From: G963675935 sp963803125
Lineage (GTDB): Bacteria; Planctomycetota; Planctomycetia; Pirellulales; Thermoguttaceae
DNA: 64,000 nucleotides
Reading direction: 5' to 3'
Assembly: GCA_963803125.1 (NCBI GenBank)
Contig: CAWDLR010000003.1
Coordinates: 1,302,001 to 1,366,000 of the forward strand
The stretch's first letter is position 1; each line of letters starts with the position of its first letter. The position numbers and the translations under genes are program-made. The notes below the pieces were generated by a model that did no database searches, was not told the DNA's origin, and saw only the letters and a program-made list of their open reading frames with translations. Positions 54,369-63,910 of the stretch are shown one piece after another.

Positions 54369-54911
54369 TTAGTCAACATTGCCCCATCGCCTTTTATCAA
54401 AATAGTAGAGTCTCCGATAGAACCCGTATCTCGTCCACCACAACATGGGGTGGCCTTCTGAGTTGACATAGCAGAAGTTGCCCCCCATGCAATACTTGGC
54501 GGGAGGAACAGAAGGGAGATACTTTGGGACGAGATCGTCAAGCTTGCTCGGGTATCGCCCGTTGGCGACTCGAAATTCGTCACACGCCTTTATAACTTGC
54601 TCGGCATGAGCGTCTGAAAGCTTCCACTGCAAGCTGCCGTTACCGAAAGTAATCGCAAACGTCAGAAGTGGTATCGAAACCCTGAGAAGGCCAATTCCCC
54701 ACCCTGGACGTTCAGCAGAGTTCTTGACGACACTTATCAGGAACCACAGTGGACAGATCAGTGTCGAGAAGTTGTAGCATCCTTCGCAGCCAACATCCCA
54801 CAATAGTACGCCTGCCGCAATCCACAGACTGCCTTTGATTGCGGATACCATGCCAGGATGGCGACGTTCTGAACTTGGTTCTTGCGACTGCATCGTCGCA
54901 CATTTTACCAT
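54369..54911 (-). CDS. Hypothetical membrane protein with pseudopilin-like tail
   Basis: About 180 residues from ATG 54911, with GGCGGTGG upstream; 54893 and 54851 are alternatives. Two or three hydrophobic segments (GSLWIAAGVLLWDV, LICPLWFLISVV and GLLRVSIPLLTFAITF) precede a soluble tail. The tail DEFRVANGRYPSKLDDLVPKYLPSVP resembles the region after the helix in planctomycete type II pseudopilin-like proteins. Function unknown. The longer frame to 55181 is probably not translated. Confidence 0.5.
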   Translation of the reverse strand: MVKCATMQSQEPSSERRHPGMVSAIKGSLWIAAGVLLWDVGCEGCYNFSTLICPLWFLISVVKNSAERPGWGIGLLRVSIPLLTFAITFGNGSLQWKLSDAHAEQVIKACDEFRVANGRYPSKLDDLVPKYLPSVPPAKYCMGGNFCYVNSEGHPMLWWTRYGFYRRLYYFDKRRWGNVD

Positions 54912-55168
54912 GAGACCACCGCCACGAGAGCGGTCAAACCCGAAAACCACCCGTAATTGGGACGCACAAGGGATCAGTCCAATTTCCATTCCCTTAGCAG
55001 GCCCTTCCTTTGCCGCTTGTCGGGCAACTCGCGTGCCTTGTCGCCAACCACCGCCCCATCGCCCTCTCGCCCGCTTTTTGGCATTTTCCTGTTGCCCTGA
55101 TTCGCCGTAATGGCCTACAATTCGGACAGGAATTGAGAAGAGGGCATTTTCTGGAGGGGGTGCATGCA

Positions 55169-55471
55169 ATGCTCTCGGCATTCATTCTGGTTGCGGGCGT
55201 CTTCTTCGCTTTCATGTCTATGCTGGTGACGCTCCCACTGGCCGCGCTGCATTACTCCGTCGGGTGGGTGAATGACGTACGGGCACGATCGGGACTCCAT
55301 TTTTTTCCCCAGCACGTCTGGCGGCTATCGTTTGCCGAGGGCACCATAGAGCTTAGTCCTCGTTCTGCGGACGAGCGCACTGCTCGTGACCAGCCCAGCC
55401 CGGCGGCCGTCATCTATCTGCCAGCGCCCCTCCCCGGGGGCAGCATCACACAAGATAGTGTGTGCGGTTGA
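55169..55471 (+). CDS. Small single-pass membrane protein
   Basis: 100 residues. The ATG at 55169 has GGAGGGGG about nine bases upstream, the best ribosome-binding site in this stretch. The N terminus is one hydrophobic helix (MLSAFILVAGVFFAFMSMLVTLPLAAL), then a polar tail. No family recognised. Confidence 0.5.
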   Translation: MLSAFILVAGVFFAFMSMLVTLPLAALHYSVGWVNDVRARSGLHFFPQHVWRLSFAEGTIELSPRSADERTARDQPSPAAVIYLPAPLPGGSITQDSVCG

Positions 55472-55558
55472 CGGACCGGCAAGGGCGGAGTCTTTTCTAT
55501 CGACGCCAGAGGAGGCGGGGGCGCGAGTGTCTTCGACGTCCCCTCGACTATGTAGCGC

Positions 55559-55743
55559 GTAGGTTATGCTTCGGCATAACACGCTTGCCTATAACGCTTT
55601 CCGTTATGCTGAAGCATAACCTACGGCCTGCTCATCTTCGTCTTTCGACCACGAAATCGCGGAAGTACGAAGACGCGAAACAGCGACGGAAGACCACAAG
55701 AGGGGGTGTCCTTCGCGATTTCGTACTTTCGACCTTTCGTGGT
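55559..55743. repeat. Two inverted-repeat elements upstream of the efflux operon
   Basis: First: GTAGGTTATGCTTCGGCATAAC (55559-55580) and its near inverse GTTATGCTGAAGCATAACCTAC (55603-55624). Second: arms of about 33 bases (55648-55680 and 55710-55743), starting ACCACGAAATCGCG and ending TTTCGTGGT. They make up most of the 396 bases before the adaptor gene; no other gene is seen in 55472-55867. Confidence 0.75.
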
Positions 55744-55867
55744 GAGAGGCCCCTCGTCTTGCGCAGTAGAACCAGTCCCCCGAAAAATGGTCTATATTTT
55801 CTCGGCGCGCCGCTGGCGAGGGGGAATATTGAGGAAAATGGGGCGGCCCCAGACTCGCGAGGATACT

Positions 55868-57024
55868 ATGCAGCGACGGCATTCACTGATTGCGTGTCTT
55901 GCGGCAATCCCAGTTTTGCTCCTTCTGCCGGGCTGCGCACGTCGGCCAGCAACTAAAGCCCTGCCGCCGCCTACGGTCACTGTCAGCAGGCCGATCGAAA
56001 GACAGGTGACCGATTATGCTGATTTTACCGGACGCACCGACGCGGTCTTCAGCACCGACATCCGCCCCCGCGTGACCGGTTATCTGGTCGCAATGCCCTT
56101 CAAAGAGGGTGGGCGAGTCAAGCAGGATCAGCTCCTTTTCGAGATCGACGAACGGCCCTACAAGGCGGCCCTCGATCTGGCCAAGGCGAGCGAGGAGGTG
56201 GCCAAGGCGGCGTTGGTCAAGGCGCAGGGCGAATACGACGTCGGCCTGCTGGTGCAGAAGCAGAGCAAAGATGCGATCAGCGTGCAGGAGCTGACCCGCC
56301 GCCTGGGCGCCCGCGACGAGGCCAAGGCCAACGTGGATCGCGCCAAGGCCGACGTCGTCAAGCGCAACTCAACTACGATTGGTGCAAGGTCCGCTCGCCC
56401 ATCGACGGCCAGGCCGGCCGCTATCTGCTCACTCTCGGAAACCTGGTCAACGCCGATACCACGCAGTTGACCACCGTCGTCTCCGAAGCGCCGATGTACG
56501 TCTATTTCGACGTCGACGAAAACACGATGCTGGACATCATGCGCAAGATCGTGCTGCCGAGCAACGTCGATCTGTTGGCCCACCAGGGCGTGCCGGTGCT
56601 GATGGGTCTGTCCGACGAGACCGACAAAGCCGGCGGCTTTCCGCACAAGGGCTACGTCAATTTCGGCAACAACACCGTCAATGCCTCGACGGGCACGATC
56701 ACCCTCCGCGGCGTCTTCGACAATCCCGCAACCCCGGCGGGCAAGCGTCTGTTGCGGCCGGGCATGTTCGTCCGCGTGCGACTGCCCCTGAGCAAACCCC
56801 ACCCGGCGTTGTTGATCGATGAAAAGGCCCTGCAGAGCGACCAGGGGCAAAAATATCTTCTGATTGTCAACGACAAGGACATCGTCGAGTACCGTCGCGT
56901 GAAGACCGGCCCGCTGCAAGACGACGGCCTCCGCGTAATCTTGGAAGGCCTCAAGCCCGGCGATCGGGTCATCGTCGATGGATTGCAGATGGTGCGGCCG
57001 GAGATGACGGTCAAAGTCGAATGA
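55868..57024 (+). CDS. RND efflux periplasmic adaptor (frameshifted)
   Basis: About 385 codons. A lipoprotein signal MQRRHSLIACLAAIPVLLLLPGC ends in the lipobox LPGC. The lipoyl half (FSTDIRPRVTGYLVAMPFKEGGRVKQDQLLFEID) and a helical hairpin follow. The frame breaks near 56361-56367: before it KADVVKRN, after it QLNYDWCKVRSPIDGQAGRYLLT. One missing base explains this. The C-terminal part has the beta-barrel and membrane-proximal domains ending PEMTVKVE. It should link the two RND pumps downstream to an outer-membrane channel. The stop overlaps the first permease start by four bases. Confidence 0.88.
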
Positions 57025-60000
57025 TCTCAAGGTTCTTCATCGATCGGCCGATCTTCGCCGCCGTGCTCTCGATCGTCATCACCCTGGCGGGCACGATCGC
57101 GGCGATGGTGCTGCCGATCGCACAATATCCACCCATCGCGCCGCCGACCATCCAGGTCTCGTGCAGCTATCCCGGCGCGAGCGCCCAGGTGGTGGCCGAC
57201 ACCGTGGCCGCGCCGATCGAGCAACAGGTCAACGGCGTCGAAGGGATGTTGTACATGTCGTCGCAGTGCGGCAACGACGGCTCGTACAACCTCACCGTCA
57301 CCTTCGATCTGAGCAGCGATCTGAACACGTCGCTGGTGATGGTGCAGAACCGCGTCGCCCTGGCCACGCCGCAACTGCCCGACTGCGTGCAAAAACAGGG
57401 GCTGACGATCAAGAAGAAGTCGCCCAACATCCTACTGGTCGTGAGCTTCTTCTCCGAAAGCGGCAAGTACGACGCCTTGTATCTGAGCAACTACGCCACG
57501 ATTCACGCCAAGGACGAGTTGTTCCGCCTGCCGGGCGTCGGCGATATCACCTACCTCGGCCAGCGCGATTACAGCATCCGCGCCTGGTTGGATCCGCAGA
57601 AACTGGCCTCGCGGAGCATTACCGCCAACGAGGTCGCCACCGCCGTTCAGCAGCAGAACGTCGCCGCGGCCCCGGGCGAGATCGGCCAACCGCCCGTGCC
57701 CGCCGGCCAGGGATTCCAGTTGCCGTTGGACACGCTCGGCCGGCTCGAAACACCCGAGGAGTTCGGCGAGATCATCGTCAAGTCGATTCCGACCGGCTCG
57801 GCGGGCCAGCCTGCCCAACTCGTCCGCCTCCGCGACGTCGCCGGCGTCGAGATGGGGGCCGCCAACTACAACATTTTCAGTTCCATCGACGGCCATCCCT
57901 CGGTGGCATTGGCCGTCTATCAGCTTCCGGGCACGAACGCCCTCGACGTGGCGAAGAGCGTCCGCGCCAAGATGGAGGAACTGGAAAAACGCTTCCCCCA
58001 AGGGCTCGATTACGCCATCTACTACGACACCACGCCCTTCATCCGCGAATCGGTCATCGACGTGGTCAAGACCCTGTTGATCGCCGTCGTGCTGGTGGCG
58101 GTCGTGGTGCTGGCGTTTCTGCAAAACTGGCGGGCGGCGTTGATCCCGCTAATCGCCGTGCCGGTCGCCATCGTCGGCACCTTCGCCGTGATGTTGGCCG
58201 TCGGCTTCAGCTTGAACAACATTTCGTTGTTCGGCCTGGTGCTGGCGATCGGTATCGTGGTGGACGACGCGATCGTCGTGGTCGAGAACGTCGAACGCTG
58301 GCTGGCGCAAGGGCTGCCGCCGCGCGAGGCCGCCCGCAAAGCGATGGACGAAGTGACCGGCCCGGTCGTGGCCGTGGCGGTGGTGCTCTGCGCCGTCTTC
58401 GTGCCCTGCGCCTTCATTGCCGGCATCACCGGGCAGTTCTTCCGCCAGTTCGCCGTCACCATCGCCGTCTCGACAGTCTTCTCCGCCCTCAATTCGCTCA
58501 CGCTGAGCCCCGCGCTGGCGGCACTGCTGTTGAAGCCCCACGCCGGGGACTGTCCCAATTTTCGCGCCAGCGAAAATGGGACTGTCCCCCTCGCCCCGCA
58601 CCAGCCCGACATCCTCACCCGCCTGCTCGATTGGACGCTCGGCTGGTTCTTCCGAGCGTTCAATGCCAGTTTCCGCGTGGCCGCTGACGGTTATGGCCGG
58701 ATCGTCGGCCGCACCTTGCGGCTGGCCGTGCTGGCGCTGCTGGTTTACGCCGGCATGTTGGGCCTGACCGGCTGGCTGTTCAGTTTCTATCCGGTCGGCT
58801 TCATTCCGCAGCAGGATCAGGGCTGGCTGCTGGTCAACGTGCAGTTGCCCGACTCGGCCTCGGTGCAGCGGACTCGCGACGTGATGGCCCGGCTCGATCG
58901 CATCGCCCGGCAAACGCCCGGCATCGCTCACGCCGTCACCATCTCCGGCCAGTCGGTGCTGCTGACCTCGAACAGTTCCAACTACGGTTCGATGTTCGTG
59001 GTGCTCGACGAGTTCAGCAAGCGGAACAAGCCGGGGCTGCACGCCAACGAAATCATGGCGACCTTGCGACAGGCCTATGCCGAAGAGGTTCGCGACGCCC
59101 GCGTCGACGTCTTCAGCGCCCCGCCGGTGCCCGGCATCGGCATGGCCGGCGGCTTCAAGCTGATGGTCGAGGACCGCGGCGGCTCGAACATGTCCAACCT
59201 GCAAAAGCAGAGCGAGCGGCTGATCGACGAGCTCCGCGCCCAGCCCGGCTTCATCGCCGTGAGCACGCAGTTCCGCGCCAACACGCCGCAGCTCTACATG
59301 GACATCGACCGCGCCAAGGCCCGGACACTGGGCCTCCCGATTAGCCAAGTCGACGAGACCCTGCAAACCTACCTCGGCACCAATTACGTCAACAACTTCA
59401 ACGCCTTCGGCCGCTATTGGCAGGTGAACCTGCAAGCCGCCGGCCAGTTCCGCAACGACCTCCCGCCGCTTCGCCTGATCAACATGCGCAACGTGAAGGG
59501 TGACATGGTGCCTTTGCAAACTCTCGTGCATATCCGCGAAATGGGCGGCCCCGCGATGGTCAACCGCTACAACCTCTACGCGGCCGCCCCGGTCACCGGC
59601 GGCATCATGCCGCCCCTGAGCACCGGCCAGGGCATCGACATCGTGAACCGCCTGGCCGACTCGACCTTGCCGCGCTCGATGACGGCCGAGTGGACCGACC
59701 TGACCTACATGGAGATCAAAGCCGGCGACACCGCGTTGTACGTTTTTCCGTTGGCCGTGATCTTCGTCTTCCTCGCCTTGGCCGCGTTGTACGAAAGCTG
59801 GTCGCTGCCGCTGGCCGTGATCCTGGTGGTGCCGATGTGCCTGTTGTGCTCGCTGGTCGGCGTGTTTCTGAAGCACATCCCCATGGACATCTTCGTGCAG
59901 ATCGGCTTCGTCGTGCTCGTGGGGCTGGCGTGCAAGAATGCGATCCTCATCGTCGAGTTCGCCCGGCAGTTACGCGACGAGGGCAAGCCGTTGGTCGAGG

Positions 60001-60563
60001 CCACCACCGAAGCCTGCCGCCTGCGCCTGCGGCCGATCCTGATGACCTCGTTTGCCTTCATCCTCGGCGTGCTGCCGATGGTCGTCGCCACCGGTGCCGG
60101 CGCCGAAATGCGCTGGTCGCTGGGCACCGCCGTCTTCAGCGGCATGTTGGGCGTCACACTGTTCGGCATCCTGCTGACTCCGGTGTTCTTCTATGTCATC
60201 GAATCGCTGGGCCGGGTCAACTTCTTCCAGTACGCCGTAGTTCGCTGGGTCTTCGCGATCTGCGCGGGCCTGTTCCTCGGCCTTGCCGCCGGCTTCTTGG
60301 TCTGGAAAGTCGGCTTCCCCCATTTACGCTGGGCCCTGACCGGCGGCGCGATCCTCGGCCTGCTCGCCGCCCTGGCGACGCAAAAAGGCTTCAGGATTCC
60401 AAGCCTCCCCTCTCCCTTTGGGAGAGGGGCCGGGGGTGAGGGCAGCGCGACCGCTGAGGGCCGCGCGCCGACAATCTACCCTCTCCCGCAAGCGGGAGAG
60501 GGGCCGGGGGTGAGGGCCGTCAACGCCCCGATGGGAACCCACACGAGAAGGAATAAACCGTGA
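57021..60563 (+). CDS. HAE1-type RND efflux permease 1
   Basis: 1,180 residues, about 110 longer than a typical AcrB-type pump. Twelve transmembrane helices in two halves, with TM4 carrying the proton-relay pair in GIVVDDAIVVVENVE and PN/PC porter domains. A 45-bp palindrome adds GDCPNFRASENGTVPLAP after TM6 (58545-58589). Two others extend the C-terminal tail (IPSLPSPFGRGAGGEG and IYPLPQAGEGPGVRAV; 60407-60519). It exports hydrophobic compounds or drugs using the proton gradient. It is ATGA-coupled on both sides. Confidence 0.9.
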   Translation: MISRFFIDRPIFAAVLSIVITLAGTIAAMVLPIAQYPPIAPPTIQVSCSYPGASAQVVADTVAAPIEQQVNGVEGMLYMSSQCGNDGSYNLTVTFDLSSDLNTSLVMVQNRVALATPQLPDCVQKQGLTIKKKSPNILLVVSFFSESGKYDALYLSNYATIHAKDELFRLPGVGDITYLGQRDYSIRAWLDPQKLASRSITANEVATAVQQQNVAAAPGEIGQPPVPAGQGFQLPLDTLGRLETPEEFGEIIVKSIPTGSAGQPAQLVRLRDVAGVEMGAANYNIFSSIDGHPSVALAVYQLPGTNALDVAKSVRAKMEELEKRFPQGLDYAIYYDTTPFIRESVIDVVKTLLIAVVLVAVVVLAFLQNWRAALIPLIAVPVAIVGTFAVMLAVGFSLNNISLFGLVLAIGIVVDDAIVVVENVERWLAQGLPPREAARKAMDEVTGPVVAVAVVLCAVFVPCAFIAGITGQFFRQFAVTIAVSTVFSALNSLTLSPALAALLLKPHAGDCPNFRASENGTVPLAPHQPDILTRLLDWTLGWFFRAFNASFRVAADGYGRIVGRTLRLAVLALLVYAGMLGLTGWLFSFYPVGFIPQQDQGWLLVNVQLPDSASVQRTRDVMARLDRIARQTPGIAHAVTISGQSVLLTSNSSNYGSMFVVLDEFSKRNKPGLHANEIMATLRQAYAEEVRDARVDVFSAPPVPGIGMAGGFKLMVEDRGGSNMSNLQKQSERLIDELRAQPGFIAVSTQFRANTPQLYMDIDRAKARTLGLPISQVDETLQTYLGTNYVNNFNAFGRYWQVNLQAAGQFRNDLPPLRLINMRNVKGDMVPLQTLVHIREMGGPAMVNRYNLYAAAPVTGGIMPPLSTGQGIDIVNRLADSTLPRSMTAEWTDLTYMEIKAGDTALYVFPLAVIFVFLALAALYESWSLPLAVILVVPMCLLCSLVGVFLKHIPMDIFVQIGFVVLVGLACKNAILIVEFARQLRDEGKPLVEATTEACRLRLRPILMTSFAFILGVLPMVVATGAGAEMRWSLGTAVFSGMLGVTLFGILLTPVFFYVIESLGRVNFFQYAVVRWVFAICAGLFLGLAAGFLVWKVGFPHLRWALTGGAILGLLAALATQKGFRIPSLPSPFGRGAGGEGSATAEGRAPTIYPLPQAGEGPGVRAVNAPMGTHTRRNKP
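58545..58589. repeat. In-frame GGGGACTGTCCC palindrome in RND permease 1
   Basis: A 45-base element with ATTTTCGC GCCA GCGAAAAT at its centre and GGGGACTGTCCC-type outer arms. It encodes 15 residues between TM6 and the following amphipathic helix. The same element is at the same place in the next gene. Confidence 0.88.
60407..60519. repeat. Two CCCTCTCCC hairpin repeats at the 3' end of RND permease 1
   Basis: Hairpins CCCCTCTCCC TTT GGGAGAGGGG (60407-60429) and CCCTCTCCCGCAAGCGGGAGAG (about 60479-60500), each followed by GGGCCGGGGGTGAGGG. Both are translated as a C-terminal tail. The purL element at 21218 belongs to the same family. Confidence 0.85.
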
Positions 60564-63500
60564 TATCCCACTTCTTCATCGATCGTCCCATCTTCGCCTC
60601 GGTGCTGTCGATCATTCTGACGATCGCCGGGGCGGTGGCCGTCTTCACGCTGCCGGTCGCCCAGTATCCCGAGGTCTCGCCGCCCACGGTGCTGGTGACC
60701 GCCAGCTATCCCGGCGCCAACGCCAAGACCGTGCTCGACACCGTGGCCGCCCCGATCGAGCAGCAGGTCAGCGGCGTCGAGAACATGCTCTACATGTCGT
60801 CGCAATGCACCAACGACGGCACTTATATCCTCACCGTGACCTTCCGCCTGGGGATGGATTCCGACATGGCCCAGGTGCTCGTGCAGAATCGCGTCTCGTT
60901 GGCCCAGCCCGTGATTCCCGACCTCGTTCAGCGGCAGGGCATCAGCGTGAAAAAACAGTCGCCCAGCACGATGATGATGGTCAACCTCGTCTCGAAGAAT
61001 GACCCCGCCACCGGCAAGCCGATCTACGACGACATCTATCTGAGCAACTACGCCACCATCCAGATCAAGGACGAGCTGGGCCGCCTGCCCGGCGTGGCCA
61101 ATGTGACCTATATCGGCGGCCGCGACTACAGCATGCGGGTCTGGCTCGATCCGAACAAGATGGCCAGCCTCCAGCTTTGCACCGACGACGTAGTCAATGC
61201 CATCAGCGAGCAGAACCTGCAAGTGGCCGCCGGCCAGATCGGCCAAGAACCCTCGCCCCCAGGCCAGGCGTTCCAACTCACGATCAACACGCAAGGCCGG
61301 CTGATCGAGGTCGCCGAGTTCGGCAACATCATTATCAAGATCGGCCAGGGCGGCCCCAACGGCCAATCCTCGAGCATCGTCCGGCTCCGCAACGTCGGCC
61401 GCATCGAGCTCGGCTCGCAGCAATACAACCAGTCTTGCACCCTCGACGGCCGCCCCTCCGTCGCGCTGTCGATCTATCAACTCCCCGGCTCGAACGGCAT
61501 CGCCACCGCCAAAGGCGTCTATGCGAAGATGGAGGAGCTGAAAAAACGATTCCCGCCCGGCCTCGATTACGAAATCGTCTACGACACCACCCCCTTCATC
61601 CAAGAATCGATCGCCGAAGTCTTCAAAACCCTCCGCGACGCCATCATCCTGGTCGCCATCGTCGTCCTGGTCTTCCTGCAAAACTGGCGGGCGACCCTGA
61701 TCCCGCTGGTTGCCGTTCCCGTCGCCATCATCGGCACGTTCGCCGTCATGGCCGCCCTGGGTTTCAGCCTCAACAATCTCTCGCTTTTCGGCCTGGTGCT
61801 GGCGATCGGCATCGTGGTGGATGACGCGATCGTGGTGGTCGAGAACGTCGAGCGTTGGTTGGCCCAAGGGCTTACGCCGCGCGACGCCGCCCGCAAAGCG
61901 ATGGACGAAGTGACCGGCCCCGTCGTGGCCGTCGCGCTGGTGCTCTGTGCCGTCTTCGTCCCCTGCGCGTTTATCAGCGGCATCACCGGCCAGTTCTTCC
62001 GCCAGTTCGCGCTGACCATCGCCGTCTCGACCGTCTTCTCGGCGATCAACTCGCTGACGTTGAGCCCCGCGCTGGCCGCCCTCTTGCTGCAACCGCACGG
62101 CGGGGACGGTCCCGATTTTCGCGGGGACTGTCCCGATTTTCGCGCCAGCGAAAATGGGACTGTCCCCCTCGCCCCGCCCGATTTTCGCGTCAGCGAAAAT
62201 GGGACTGTCCCCCTCGCCCCGCCGCACAAGCCCGACATCCTCACCCGCCTCCTCAACGCCACCCTCGGCTGGTTCTTTAAGCTATTCAATTGGACATTCA
62301 CCGCCGGCACCAACGCCTATACCCGCCTGGTCGGCTCGGCCCTCCGCGTCAGCCTGCTCGTGCTGCTGATCTACGGCGGCCTGCTCTACTTGACGTACTG
62401 GAGCTTCACCTCGATTCCGGTCGGCTTCATTCCCGAGCAGGACAAGGGCTATCTGCTGGTGAATGTGCAACTGCCCGACTCGGCCTCGTTGCAGCGCACC
62501 CGCCGGGTTGCGGCCCGGCTGGAGAAGATGGCCCACGAAACCCGCGGCGTCGCCCACACCGTCGGCATTGCCGGCCAGTCGCTGGTCCTCAACGCCAACG
62601 CCCCGAACATGGGCTCGCTCTACGTGATGCTCGACGAGTTCGACAAGCGTCGCGGGCCGGGCCTTTCGGCCAACGACATCGCCGAGCGGCTCCGCCGCCG
62701 CTGCCGCGACGAAATCCGCGAGGCCATGGTCACCATCTTCGGCGCCCCGCCGATCGACGGCCTGGGCACGACCGGCGGCTTCAAAACCATGATCGAGGAC
62801 CGCGGCAACTTGGGCCTCTACGATTTGCAGCACGCCAGCGACAAAATCGTCGAGCGGGCCAACTCCACCCCCGGCTTGCAGGGCGTTTTCAACAGCCTGC
62901 GGGCAAACACCCCCTGGCTCTACCTGGACATCGATCGCACGAAATGCCTCTCGCTGGGCGTCTCGACCGCCGACATCTTCGACACCCTGCAATCGTATCT
63001 CGGCTCGTATTACGTCAACAATTTCAACGAGTTCGGCCGTTCCTGGCAGGTCAACGTCATGGGCGACCAGCAATTCCGCAATCGCGTCGATCAGATCAAG
63101 CAGCTCAAGCTGGCCAACAGCAAGAAGGAGATGGTCCCCCTGGGCACGCTCTTGCACGTCCGCGACTGTAGCGGCCCGGTCTCGCTGATGCGTTACAACA
63201 TGTACTCCGCCGCCGCGGTGACCGGCAGCCTCGCCCCCGGCACCAGTTCCGGCGACGGCGTCGCGCTGATGGACCGCATCAGCAACGAGTCGATGCCGCC
63301 GTCGATGGCCGCCGATTGGACCGAGCTGATCTACATGCAGCTTGCGGCCGGCAACACCGCCATGTACGTCTTCGCCCTGGCCGTTGTGCTGGTGTTCCTC
63401 GTGCTGGCCGCCCAATATGAAAGTTGGAGCCTGCCGCTGGCGGTGATTCTCGTGGTGCCGATGTGCCTGCTCTGCTCGGTCACCGGCATCTCGCTGGCCG

Positions 63501-63910
63501 GCATGGACATGAACATTTTCACCCAGATCGGCTTCATCGTCCTGGTCGGTCTGGCCAGCAAAAACGCGATTCTGATCGTTGAATTCGCCAAGCAGCAGCG
63601 CGAGTCCGGCGTCGGCCGCCGCGAAGCCACCACCGAAGCCTGCCGTCTGCGTCTCCGCCCGATCCTGATGACGTCGTTCGCGTTCATTCTCGGCGTAGTG
63701 CCGCTAGTAGTCGCCTTCGGCGCCGGCGCCGAAATGCGTCGCACCCTCGGATTGGCCGTCTTCAGCGGCATGTTAGGCGTAACCTTCTTCGGCATCTTCC
63801 TGACGCCGGTGTTTTATTACGTGATTAGCGGGGTTGGGGAGGGAAGGCAGTCGATGACGGAGCCCGCAGCTTCGTCGCCGGACAAATTCAACGGGGCGAA
63901 CGGCCTTTAG
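60560..63910 (+). CDS. HAE1-type RND efflux permease 2
   Basis: 1,116 residues, a paralogue of the preceding gene. Same architecture, with GIVVDDAIVVVENVE in TM4 and the C-terminal TM cluster GFIVLVGLASKNAILIVEFAKQ. A palindromic insertion at 62102-62219 is an expanded form of the one in permease 1. Two pumps with one adaptor recall MdtB/MdtC heterotrimers, but both proteins here keep the DD pair. No outer-membrane factor follows in the last 90 bases. Confidence 0.9.
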   Translation: MISHFFIDRPIFASVLSIILTIAGAVAVFTLPVAQYPEVSPPTVLVTASYPGANAKTVLDTVAAPIEQQVSGVENMLYMSSQCTNDGTYILTVTFRLGMDSDMAQVLVQNRVSLAQPVIPDLVQRQGISVKKQSPSTMMMVNLVSKNDPATGKPIYDDIYLSNYATIQIKDELGRLPGVANVTYIGGRDYSMRVWLDPNKMASLQLCTDDVVNAISEQNLQVAAGQIGQEPSPPGQAFQLTINTQGRLIEVAEFGNIIIKIGQGGPNGQSSSIVRLRNVGRIELGSQQYNQSCTLDGRPSVALSIYQLPGSNGIATAKGVYAKMEELKKRFPPGLDYEIVYDTTPFIQESIAEVFKTLRDAIILVAIVVLVFLQNWRATLIPLVAVPVAIIGTFAVMAALGFSLNNLSLFGLVLAIGIVVDDAIVVVENVERWLAQGLTPRDAARKAMDEVTGPVVAVALVLCAVFVPCAFISGITGQFFRQFALTIAVSTVFSAINSLTLSPALAALLLQPHGGDGPDFRGDCPDFRASENGTVPLAPPDFRVSENGTVPLAPPHKPDILTRLLNATLGWFFKLFNWTFTAGTNAYTRLVGSALRVSLLVLLIYGGLLYLTYWSFTSIPVGFIPEQDKGYLLVNVQLPDSASLQRTRRVAARLEKMAHETRGVAHTVGIAGQSLVLNANAPNMGSLYVMLDEFDKRRGPGLSANDIAERLRRRCRDEIREAMVTIFGAPPIDGLGTTGGFKTMIEDRGNLGLYDLQHASDKIVERANSTPGLQGVFNSLRANTPWLYLDIDRTKCLSLGVSTADIFDTLQSYLGSYYVNNFNEFGRSWQVNVMGDQQFRNRVDQIKQLKLANSKKEMVPLGTLLHVRDCSGPVSLMRYNMYSAAAVTGSLAPGTSSGDGVALMDRISNESMPPSMAADWTELIYMQLAAGNTAMYVFALAVVLVFLVLAAQYESWSLPLAVILVVPMCLLCSVTGISLAGMDMNIFTQIGFIVLVGLASKNAILIVEFAKQQRESGVGRREATTEACRLRLRPILMTSFAFILGVVPLVVAFGAGAEMRRTLGLAVFSGMLGVTFFGIFLTPVFYYVISGVGEGRQSMTEPAASSPDKFNGANGL
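62102..62219. repeat. Expanded in-frame GGGGACTGTCCC array in RND permease 2
   Basis: About 120 bases with three partial left arms and two right arms (GCGAAAATGGGACTGTCCCC). Translated as repeats of DFRASENGTVPLAP and DFRVSENGTVPLAP, giving a 40-residue insertion in the cytoplasmic loop. Confidence 0.88.

Noticed and set aside
55010..55168. 5' extension of the small membrane protein
   Set aside because: The extension has no ribosome-binding site, whereas ATG 55169 has GGAGGGGG at good spacing.
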